This document shows positions 24,312 through 30,309 of a DNA stretch of 33,567 bases, one piece after another. The stretch's first letter is position 1. Each line of letters begins with the position of its first letter. The position numbers and the translations under genes were made by a program. The notes under the pieces are model-generated. The model worked only from the letters and a program-made list of their open reading frames with translations. It was not told the DNA's origin and did no database searches. The stretch is from an uncultured Clostridia bacterium (GTDB lineage Bacteria; Bacillota; Clostridia; Oscillospirales; JAAYOS01): contig CANRIN010000017.1 of the NCBI GenBank assembly GCA_947630675.1, positions 1 to 33,567 of the forward strand, given 5' to 3'.

Positions 24312-24932
24312 CTATTTTGACGGCGAGACATTCCCGCGCACTTTCTGCACCAGCGCCGCTGCGGCCTTCGCCGCAAAGAAACCGCAGACGATGCCCGCAA
24401 AGTTCAGGATGAGATCGTCGACGTCAAAGCTGCGCCCGACGGCGAGCTGCACCGTCTCGACCGCGAGCGGCACGAGCGCCGCCACGGCAAAGATGCTTCT
24501 GCCCGTCACTCTGTCCGTCGCGAACGGCAGGAACGCGCCGAGAGGCAGGAACATAAGGAAGTTGCCGACAAGCATCTCCGTCACCCAGCTGCCGAGCCCC
24601 GAAAGCTCTCCCGTGAGGAGGCGCACAAACGTCGGGACAAGGTTTATCCCGCCGGAGAAGGGCGGCGGCGAGCCGTAGTCAAAGCTGCCGGTGCGCAGGA
24701 AGTACAGTATGTCGCTCCAGAGGTTCTGCGGCGCGAGGACGAGCGCCGCGAGCCCCGCGAGGTAGCACACAAAGAGCAGGCGCACTGCCTCGCGTCCCCA
24801 CGCGGGCGGACGCTTCCGATGAAGAGCGGCCGCGCGGCAGACCGCGTATATAAGCCCCGCAAGAAGCGCTATAGGCACGACCTGCAAAAATCTGCCGAAC
24901 GTGCCGGAGGTCATAAGCTCGTACATATCCAT
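24312..24932 (-). CDS. VanZ-family membrane protein
   Basis: A 206-residue membrane protein with about five hydrophobic segments. NLVPTFVRLLTGE, EMLVGNFLMFLPLGAFLPF, ETVQLAVGRSFDVDDLILNFAGIVCGFF is the VanZ signature (N-L-P, then F.PLG...P, E..Q......D.DD...N..G). VanZ of Enterococcus gives low-level teicoplanin resistance; most chromosomal homologues have no known role beyond the envelope. ATG at 24932 lies in the right arm of a 57-bp palindrome with GGAG five bases upstream; ATG at 24926 is an alternative. Confidence 0.88.
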   Translation of the reverse strand: MDMYELMTSGTFGRFLQVVPIALLAGLIYAVCRAAALHRKRPPAWGREAVRLLFVCYLAGLAALVLAPQNLWSDILYFLRTGSFDYGSPPPFSGGINLVPTFVRLLTGELSGLGSWVTEMLVGNFLMFLPLGAFLPFATDRVTGRSIFAVAALVPLAVETVQLAVGRSFDVDDLILNFAGIVCGFFAAKAAAALVQKVRGNVSPSK

Positions 24933-24990
24933 CCCCTCTCCGAGTGCCGTGTGTGAAACAATCATACACGGCGAGGAGAGGGGATGTCAA
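24930..24990 (-). promoter_or_regulatory. Promoter and large palindrome over the vanZ start
   Basis: Left arm CATCCCCTCTCC and right arm GGAGAGGGGATG (24930-24941 and 24975-24986 on the plus strand) are perfectly complementary; inside, 11 more pairs (GCCGTGTGTGA with TCATACACGGC, one mismatch or wobble) surround loop AACAA. On the minus strand a promoter TTGACA (24985-24990), 18 bases, TATGAT (24961-24966) overlaps one half, and the other half holds the ribosome binding site and start codon of vanZ. It may be an operator or a start-site hairpin in longer transcripts. Confidence 0.65.
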
Positions 24991-25021
24991 TTAAGAGGAT
25001 ATTAAATCTGCCGGAACCGAG

Positions 25022-25558
25022 TCACAGCCCGATGAAGAGCGCGACGGCGGCGAGAATGACGAGGTCACTCGGCTTGCCGTCCTCGAGAAAGAGCAGCGCG
25101 ACGATGAGCAGCAGGATGATGTCGCCGAGGTCGAGCCCGCCGATAACTCCGTCCCCGCCGAACAGCTTGCCTAGCATACCGCGAAGAGAGGCAAGTATGC
25201 CGCCGTCCCGCGCAGGAGACGAGGCGGCGACGGCGTCCGCGTCTCCCGTTTCGGCGCCCGCGAGAGACGCGCCCGTACCGTCATTACCGTCGCCGGACGG
25301 CGCGCCGCCGACGTCCCTTCCGGGGGGAAAGGTCCCGGCGGACACATACGTCTCGCGAGAGGAGCCGCCGCTGTCCGCAAAGCCGCCGCGCGCCTCCGCA
25401 AAATCCGCGGAAGCGGCATCGTCGCGAACGAACGCCGTGCCGGAATAGCCGTCCGGGACGGAAACGAAGTCTCCGACGGGAACGTCTTGCGGGCTGCCGA
25501 TCTCCGCGTCGAGCGGCCGGAACACGGTGCGCCCCGTGGGGTCATATCTTGAGTACAT
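25022..25558 (-). CDS. Unknown protein with C-terminal hydrophobic segment
   Basis: I do not recognise this 178-residue protein. It starts MYSRYDPTGRTVFRPLD, has a long Gly/Ser/Asp/Ala-rich middle of low complexity, and ends with a hydrophobic region LGDIILLLIVALLFLEDGKPSDLVILAAVALFIGL, likely one or two membrane segments. ATG at 25558 is chosen because GGAGGTGA sits 8 bases upstream; this overlaps the previous gene by 17 bases. It is the last gene of a three-gene minus-strand operon. Confidence 0.7.
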   Translation of the reverse strand: MYSRYDPTGRTVFRPLDAEIGSPQDVPVGDFVSVPDGYSGTAFVRDDAASADFAEARGGFADSGGSSRETYVSAGTFPPGRDVGGAPSGDGNDGTGASLAGAETGDADAVAASSPARDGGILASLRGMLGKLFGGDGVIGGLDLGDIILLLIVALLFLEDGKPSDLVILAAVALFIGL

Positions 25559-26183
25559 CGCCTTTGTCACCTCCGGCAAGAGAATTTATCGCCGCGCGTA
25601 TCGCGGTGCTCACTTTAAGTATTCGGACGGCGCGGTCGACCCGCTCCGCCTTCTCGCGGCGGAGGAGCGGCTTAAGGGCGAGGAGCAGCCGCGTGCGGTC
25701 GTCGTCCTTTCCGACCGCGCCGAGGACCTGCGCCGCTGCCGAGAGCAGCTTCGGATCGAGCGCAGGCGGCGAGGACGGCGCTTCACGGCGTCCCTCGTGC
25801 GGCGGACCGAGAAGCGCCGACAGCGCGGAGACGTCCGCACTCTCCACGGACTTTTCCCGGGACGGCGAGGCTACGCCGAGAAGCCCGAGGAGTGCAGAGA
25901 GCGCATCGGGATCCGCGCCCCGCTCGGGGGAGGCAGCGCCGCCCCCGAGGAGCCCGGAGAGCAGCGCCGCCGCAGGGACGTCTCCGCCGTCGGATGCCGC
26001 AGCGGATGCAGGAGCGCCGTCCTGTCCGGGTTTTCCCTGCGCGGGAGCGTCGGTGTCGCCGGAGTCCGGCGCGGGCACGGCGTCCGGCGACGGAGCGCGG
26101 GAAAGGAGTTCCCCGGCTATCTTTGCTGCCGCCTCAAGCAGCTCCGGCGAAGAGAGTATCCCGTCGAGAATGTGGGGATCCAT
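25542..26183 (-). CDS. Unknown Ala-rich protein, middle gene of a three-gene operon
   Basis: A 213-residue protein with an N-terminal helix MDPHILDGILSSPELLEAAAKIAGELL, a low-complexity Asp/Ala/Gly/Pro middle with two GLL-type short helices, and a C-terminal helical domain DRTRLLLALKPLLRREKAERVDRAVRILKVSTAIRAA. The C-terminal pattern 'LLALKP(Y/L)L....R.RIDRA.R' recurs in uncharacterised clostridial proteins I have seen; no function is known to me. ATG at 26183 follows AGGGAGG. Confidence 0.72.
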   Translation of the reverse strand: MDPHILDGILSSPELLEAAAKIAGELLSRAPSPDAVPAPDSGDTDAPAQGKPGQDGAPASAAASDGGDVPAAALLSGLLGGGAASPERGADPDALSALLGLLGVASPSREKSVESADVSALSALLGPPHEGRREAPSSPPALDPKLLSAAAQVLGAVGKDDDRTRLLLALKPLLRREKAERVDRAVRILKVSTAIRAAINSLAGGDKGDVLKI

Positions 26184-26198
26184 CCTGTGTGCCTCCCT

Positions 26199-26474
26199 TC
26201 AGCCGAGCAGGCCGATAAGCGTCATGGCGAGCTTCGCCCCGTCGGGGGTGCTCATGAGCGCGCCGACAAGCTTTGTGGCGCTGTCGCGGTCGCCTCCGGC
26301 GGCGGCGCGCGCCGCCTCCTTGAGCGCGTCCCCGCCCGCGCCGCCGAGCTGGCGCAGGAGCGCCTGACCCTCCGCGCTCGCCGCGAGATCCTTCAGCTTA
26401 TCCATGTTTCCGACCGCCCGTGCGCCCTGCGGCGTGGACAGAAGCGCGCGTAAGAGATTTTCGGATTTATCCAT
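26199..26474 (-). CDS. Small helical protein of unknown function, first gene of a three-gene operon
   Basis: A 91-residue, entirely helical-looking protein with two similar halves, each containing LL(S)TP-GA (ALLSTPQGARAVGNMDKL and ALMSTPDGAKLAMTLIGLL). It begins MDKSENLL after GGAGGTGCAGC. No signal peptide or enzymatic motif. The internal similarity suggests an ancient duplication. The three genes are spaced 15 and -17 bases apart, so they likely act together. Confidence 0.72.
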   Translation of the reverse strand: MDKSENLLRALLSTPQGARAVGNMDKLKDLAASAEGQALLRQLGGAGGDALKEAARAAAGGDRDSATKLVGALMSTPDGAKLAMTLIGLLG

Positions 26475-26505
26475 GCTGCACCTCCGCTTGTTTTTGTTCC
26501 GATAG

Positions 26506-26531
26506 AGTATATGCCGTGCGCCACCGCACGG
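26506..26531 (-). promoter_or_regulatory. Putative promoter with perfect inverted repeat upstream of the three-gene operon
   Basis: On the minus strand CATATACT (26506-26513) lies about 30 bases before the first start; directly upstream CCGTGCG-GTGG-CGCACGG (26514-26531) replaces a recognisable -35 box. CATA-N3-T resembles the -10 of mother-cell sporulation sigma factors, but no matching -35 is seen. Confidence 0.35.
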
Positions 26532-26568
26532 TGCATGGCGCGCGAAAAGCGCATCAGAGTCCTGCGGG

Positions 26569-26597
26569 TTGTTTTTTTACCGGCGGTGTGCTATAAT
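26569..26597 (+). promoter_or_regulatory. Sigma-A promoter of the methyltransferase-hslO-yihY operon
   Basis: TTGTTT (26569-26574), 17-base spacer, perfect TATAAT (26592-26597), about 50 bases before the first gene. Confidence 0.72.
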
Positions 26598-26652
26598 ACC
26601 AATATTGCACAGGCGACGGTACTTCACCGCAGACTACAGGAGGGGAGAAGAG

Positions 26653-27396
26653 ATGGGCTACACCGCGCTTTCCGCGGTATACGACAGGTTCACGCGCGAC
26701 GTGGACTATCCCGCGCTCGCACGCTACGTCGCGGAGCTGCTTCGGCGGAACGGCGTCACGGACGGGATACTTCTCGACCTCGCCTGCGGGACGGGGACGC
26801 TCACGTTCGAGCTTGCGAAGATGGGCTTTGACGTGATAGGCGCGGACAGCTCGGAGGACATGCTCTCCGAGGCTTGGAACAAGCTGTGGAGCATGACAAG
26901 TCCGCCCGACCCGCCTCCGCAGTTCATATGTCAGGATATGCGCCGGCTCGACCTCTTCGGGACGATAAAAGCCTGCGTATCCACGCAGGACTCGCTCAAC
27001 CATGTGACCGACCCGGACGAGCTTTTCGAGGTGTTCCGCCGCGTCAGCCTCTTTACCGAGCCGGGCGGGGCGTTCGTGTTCGACATGAACACGCCCGCGC
27101 GCTTTGCCGCCATGGACGGCGAGACCTATGCGGATGAGGACGAAAACGCGCTCTGCATCTGGAGAGTGGCGGGAGACGGCGGCGGCCTCTACGAGTACAC
27201 GGTGGACGTCTTCAGGCGGGAAAAGCAGCTCTGGCGGCGCAGAAGCGAGGTGTTCTTTGAGCGCGCCTATGAGCCGCGCACGGTGCTCGATATGCTGAAG
27301 GACGCCGGCTTTTCGTCGGCGGAGACGTTCGGGGAGCGGAGCTTCGATGCGCCCGCGCCGGACGGGAAAAGAATATTTTTTGCTGCGAGGAAATAA
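26653..27396 (+). CDS. Class I SAM-dependent methyltransferase
   Basis: A 247-residue methyltransferase: motif I LLDLACGTGTLTFELAKMG near residue 38, the acidic motif II loop VIGADSSEDML, motif post-II ICQDMRRLDL, CVSTQDSLNHV and GGAFVFDMNT. It begins MGYTALSAVYDRFTRDVDY, the usual opening of the small-molecule methyltransferase group that includes glycine/sarcosine and SAM-dependent unknowns. ATG at 26653 follows AGGAGGGGAGAAG; the ORF track's longer start begins upstream of the promoter -10. It precedes hslO by one base. Substrate unknown. Confidence 0.88.
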   Translation: MGYTALSAVYDRFTRDVDYPALARYVAELLRRNGVTDGILLDLACGTGTLTFELAKMGFDVIGADSSEDMLSEAWNKLWSMTSPPDPPPQFICQDMRRLDLFGTIKACVSTQDSLNHVTDPDELFEVFRRVSLFTEPGGAFVFDMNTPARFAAMDGETYADEDENALCIWRVAGDGGGLYEYTVDVFRREKQLWRRRSEVFFERAYEPRTVLDMLKDAGFSSAETFGERSFDAPAPDGKRIFFAARK

Positions 27397-27397
27397 G

Positions 27398-28279
27398 ATG
27401 GGCAAGACAGTAAGGATGATTTCGTCGGACGGATATATCTCCGCCTGCGCCGTGGACGCGACCGACATCGTGGCGCGCGCCCACGAGATACACGGCACTA
27501 GCGCGACGGCTTCCGCCGCGCTCGGAAGGGTGCTCGCCGTCACGTCGCTCATAGGCGGCGGGATAAAGGTGGACGGCGGCTCGGTGACGGTCCGCTTCAA
27601 CGGTAACGGCGCGGGGGGAAGGATAATCGCCGTCGCCGAGTGCGATGGTTCGGTGCGCGGCTGCGTGGACGCCCCCCATGTCGATCTGCCGCGCCGTCCG
27701 GACGGCAAGCTCGATGTCGGAGGCTTCATAGGTCACGAGGGCTCGCTCACCGTCGTGAAGGATCTGCGTATGCGCGACCCCTACGTCGGCATGGTCGAGA
27801 TAGTCGGCGGCGAGGTCGCGGAGGACATCGCGGCGTACTTCGTAGAGAGCGAGCAGATCCCCACCGCCTGCGCCGCGGGCGTGCTAGTCGCGGGGGACGG
27901 GTCGATAGTCTCCGCTGGTGCGTACCTCGTTCAGCTTCTCCCCGGCGCGCCGGAGGAGTTTGCCGAAAAGCTCGAGGGCGCGGTCATGCGCGCGGGTACG
28001 GTCACGCAGCTGCTCGGCGCGGGCAACGGCCCGGAGGAGATACTTGAAAAGCTGCTCGAGGGCTTCGAGCCGAGAAAGCTCGAGGAATACGACGCGGTCT
28101 ACCGCTGCGGGTGCAGCCTCGAGCGTGTCGAGAGGGCTCTCATATCGAGCGGCAAGAAAGCGCTCGAGGAGATGATAGCCGAGGGGCACGGCGCGGAGGT
28201 GTCCTGCCAGTTCTGCGACAGGGTGTACCGTTTCACGACGGAAAACCTCGCGGAGCTGCTGAAAAAGGCGACAAACTGA
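27398..28279 (+). CDS. hslO: Redox-regulated chaperone Hsp33
   Basis: The 293-residue protein is Hsp33, an oxidation-activated holdase. Visible: VRMISSDGYISACAVDATDIV at the N-terminus, SLIGGGIKVDGGSVTVRFNGNGAGG, GFIGHEGSLTVVKDL, YFVESEQIPTACAAGVLV, and the redox zinc switch in the C-terminal tail with CxC (YRCGCS) and CxxC (SCQFCD). Zinc release through disulfides unfolds this tail and exposes the binding surface. ATG at 27398 follows GAGGAAATAAG, right after the methyltransferase stop; the ORF-track start 17 codons earlier lies inside that gene. Confidence 0.96.
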   Translation: MGKTVRMISSDGYISACAVDATDIVARAHEIHGTSATASAALGRVLAVTSLIGGGIKVDGGSVTVRFNGNGAGGRIIAVAECDGSVRGCVDAPHVDLPRRPDGKLDVGGFIGHEGSLTVVKDLRMRDPYVGMVEIVGGEVAEDIAAYFVESEQIPTACAAGVLVAGDGSIVSAGAYLVQLLPGAPEEFAEKLEGAVMRAGTVTQLLGAGNGPEEILEKLLEGFEPRKLEEYDAVYRCGCSLERVERALISSGKKALEEMIAEGHGAEVSCQFCDRVYRFTTENLAELLKKATN

Positions 28280-28358
28280 CGCGCCCGCTCCGGTATGGGA
28301 ACTGCACTTAAAGAGTCCTCCGAGAGCCTTCGGCGGATGTCTTCGGGAGGTGAGCGGA

Positions 28359-29294
28359 GTGTCGGAAAAACCGAATAAGCTCGGACTGCGGCGTTTCCCG
28401 GACCTTCCGGTGAGCCGCGAGCATACGACCGGCATCGAGCGGCTCGACGCGTGGCTCATGGGTCACAGAAGGGCGAGAGAGGTGTTCGGCTTCGTATTCC
28501 GGATACTGAGGGACAACCTGATAGGCACCGCCGCGCAGACGGCGTTTTTCCTGCTGCTCGCCATTTTCCCGATACTCATGCTCGTTGCCGGATGGCTCTC
28601 GAGGATGCCGTTCGCGTTTGACACCGGGCTTATATCGGCGATATTCCCCGAGTCGGTAGCTTCGACTCTTCAGGAGGTCATGGAGCACGCGCCGGGCTCC
28701 ACGGGATACACCGTCGTGCAGATAGCGCTGTCGGTCTGGTCGGCGTCGGCCGGTATCTGGGCGCTGATGCGCGGTATATGCATATCCCACACCGGCAGGA
28801 CTCCGAACTACTTCAAGGGACGCGTCATCTCGGTGCTGCTGATGGTGGGCTTCGTCGCGATGATAGCGCTGAGCCTCGTCGTCTGGGTGTTCGGACGCGA
28901 CATAGTGAGCTACGTCGCGGGAGGGGACTGGCAGAGCGGCGACGTCCTTGTTTCGGTGGCGCGCTACGCCTTCACGCTGCCGTTGCTGTTCCTGTTCGTG
29001 CTTGTGATGTACGCCGCGACGCCGGGCTTCCGCCTCGAGATGCGTCAGATGGCGATAGGCGCGGCGATCGCCGCCGTGAGCTGGACGCTCATAAGCAGGG
29101 GCTTCGAGGCATATATGAGCACGTTTTCGCGCTACTCCGCGCTTTACGGTGGCGTCGGCGCGTTCCTCGGCCTTGCGGTGTGGCTGCTCGTCGTCTGCTT
29201 TGTGATAATGTTCGGCGCGGAAGTGAACGCGTATATCGCGGAGACGGCCGCGCTCCGCGCGGCGCTCGCAACCGAGCTGCGACCGAAGGGATAA
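28359..29294 (+). CDS. YihY/BrkB-family membrane protein
   Basis: This 311-residue protein belongs to the YihY/virulence-factor BrkB family (often misnamed ribonuclease BN). It has about six membrane segments (FFLLLAIFPILMLVAGWL, YTVVQIALSVWSASAGIWALM, VISVLLMVGFVAMIALSL, LFLFVLVMYAA, AIAAVSWTLI, GLAVWLLVVCFVIMFGAEVNAY), with the conserved RDNLIGTAAQTAFF, SASAGIWALMRGI and YGGVGAFLGLAVWLL. Molecular role unknown; a transport function is suspected. GTG at 28359 is preferred (GGGAGGTGAGCGGA upstream) over GTG at 28350. The hairpin repeat starts 3 bases after its stop. Confidence 0.9.
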   Translation: MSEKPNKLGLRRFPDLPVSREHTTGIERLDAWLMGHRRAREVFGFVFRILRDNLIGTAAQTAFFLLLAIFPILMLVAGWLSRMPFAFDTGLISAIFPESVASTLQEVMEHAPGSTGYTVVQIALSVWSASAGIWALMRGICISHTGRTPNYFKGRVISVLLMVGFVAMIALSLVVWVFGRDIVSYVAGGDWQSGDVLVSVARYAFTLPLLFLFVLVMYAATPGFRLEMRQMAIGAAIAAVSWTLISRGFEAYMSTFSRYSALYGGVGAFLGLAVWLLVVCFVIMFGAEVNAYIAETAALRAALATELRPKG

Positions 29295-29339
29295 AATTTC
29301 GCGGGAAATCGCGTTCGCGGACTTCCGACTTTGTACAGT

Positions 29340-29418
29340 GTCGGGACGTCGGCGCGGAGTGCCGAGGTCTGATGCGCCCGGTAGAGAGTTGGATGCGGTA
29401 TGGGTTCGAGGGCGCATT
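29340..29418 (+). repeat. 79-nt module, copy D1
   Basis: Same layout and exact length as the C copies, with first hairpin CGGCGC-GGA-GTGCCG (one G-T pair). Confidence 0.88.
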
Positions 29419-29487
29419 CTTACCAATTTCCCGCGAAGCCGTCGGATAGGGCATAGCCCTACCGACGGCAAGCACTCCGCTACGCAA

Positions 29488-29607
29488 TTCCCGCGCGGTC
29501 GGCGACCGCGCGGGAGCCCTTCCGATCAAAATGCTCGGCGGAAATGAATTCCGCCTGCGCGAAGTTAGCGGCTTTGCCGCTAACTTCAACCGCGCGAACA
29601 AGCGCGG
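29488..29607 (+). repeat. Four-hairpin cassette, copy D-a
   Basis: Hairpins CCCGCGCGGTC/GACCGCGCGGG, GGCGGAA/TTCCGCC, AAGTTAGCGGC/GCCGCTAACTT and CCGCGC/GCGCGG with fixed linkers. Apart from the first stem it is identical over about 90 bases to copy D-b. Confidence 0.88.
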
Positions 29608-29671
29608 AACCGCCTTCGGCGCTTCGAAGCGCGCTCCGCGAGAAGTGTTTTTTTGCTTTAATTCGCAGAAA

Positions 29672-29750
29672 GTCGGGACGTCGGCGCGAAGCGCCGAGGT
29701 CTGATGCGCCCGGTAGACGGTCAGACGCGGTATGGGTTCGAGGGCGCATT
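29672..29750 (+). repeat. 79-nt module, copy D2
   Basis: Exact-length copy with the CGGCGC-GAA-GCGCCG hairpin, nearly identical to C1 in its first 40 bases. Confidence 0.88.
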
Positions 29751-29859
29751 GTACACGCCGTCGGAAAAAACAGATTGAACCTTATTTCGCGCCTAACGGC
29801 GCGAAACTCTGCGAGGCCATGGCGGGACGTCAGCGCGGAGTGCCGAGGTCTGATGCGAA

Positions 29860-29981
29860 ATCCCAAACGCTCCAGAGGAGCGTTTGGGAGCCCTTCCGAT
29901 CAAAATGCTCGGCGGAAATGAATTCCGCCTGCGCGAAGTTAGCGGCTTTGCCGCTAACTTCAACCGCGCGAACAAGCGCGG
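29860..29981 (+). repeat. Four-hairpin cassette, copy D-b
   Basis: First stem CCCAAACGCTCC/GGAGCGTTTGGG differs entirely from copy D-a, yet the remaining linkers and stems are identical to it. Confidence 0.88.
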
Positions 29982-30008
29982 AACCGCCTTCGGCGGAAAA
30001 TCGACGCA

Positions 30009-30119
30009 TTCCCACGCGGTCGGCGACCGCGCGGGAGCCCTTCCGATCAAAATGCTCGGCGGAAATGAATTCCGCCTGCGCGATGTTGCCTGCGGCAACA
30101 TCAACCGCTGCGAACAGCG
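30009..30119 (+). repeat. Four-hairpin cassette, copy D-c
   Basis: First stem CCCACGCGGTC/GACCGCGCGGG (one mismatch on this strand, a G-T pair on the other); third stem GATGTTGCC/GGCAACATC differs from the other D copies but stays complementary; the fourth is shortened. Confidence 0.85.
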
Positions 30120-30261
30120 AAAGCGCAAGCCTGTTCTTCATCCTACATTCTACTGCTTTCGCCTGCAATATTCGCTTCGCGAATATTGCCCGACATTGAG
30201 CGCATTGTAGGGCGTGCGCCGCATTTGGCGGCGAACTCTGCGAGGCTTTTTCTAAAAGCGA

Positions 30262-30293
30262 GGCGGACGGTACATCTGTACCGTCCGCCTTTT
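30262..30293. terminator. Terminator between array D and the acyltransferase gene
   Basis: A perfect 12-bp stem GGCGGACGGTAC/GTACCGTCCGCC with loop ATCT, followed on the plus strand by TTTTG. The acyltransferase gene ends at 30310 on the minus strand, where the tail is less T-rich. Confidence 0.75.
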
Positions 30294-30309
30294 GCGTTCT
30301 ATGTTATTG

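Larger units (their letters stand above)
29298..29817 (+). repeat. Multi-hairpin repeat, core copy D with two 79-nt modules and a four-hairpin cassette
   Basis: A 520-bp copy starting 3 bases after the yihY stop. Outer arms TTCGCGGGAAAT (29298-29309) and ATTTCCCGCGAA (29426-29437) enclose a 79-nt module. Then come the hairpin with ATAGGGC/GCCCTA, an inserted four-hairpin cassette, the TTCGAAGCGCGCTCCGCGAG segment, a second 79-nt module, GTACACGCCGTC, the hairpin CGCGCC/GGCGCG and CTCTGCGAGGC. Confidence 0.88.
29818..30246 (+). repeat. Repeat array D tail: truncated 79-nt module, two cassettes, inverted 120-nt module
   Basis: The block starts with a 79-nt module cut after CTGATGCG (29821-29857), where a four-hairpin cassette begins. 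Two cassettes follow (29860-29981, 30009-30119), joined by CGGAAAATCGACGCATT. Next is the 120-nt module shared in inverse orientation with array C (30103-30217), then GCCGC-ATTTG-GCGGC and the end motif CTCTGCGAGGC followed by TTTTT. I see no gene in 29295-30309; the track ORFs here are in-frame readings of the repeats. Confidence 0.82.

Noticed and set aside
24984-25448. 154-codon plus-strand ORF with a good ribosome binding site (GGAGAGGGGATG)
   Set aside because: The site exists because the vanZ palindrome mirrors its own start region; the frame is antisense to the unknown gene at 25022 and is Ser/Pro/Arg-rich without a domain.
29544-30210. ORFs inside array D (125, 155, 108 and 112 codons) that share sequence with each other
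   Set aside because: Their similarity comes from the repeated DNA modules. They follow hairpin sequence in several frames on both strands, without ribosome binding sites.
29298-30246. CRISPR array or tandem satellite
   Set aside because: Repeats are long, self-complementary and nested, with no regular spacers and no cas genes.
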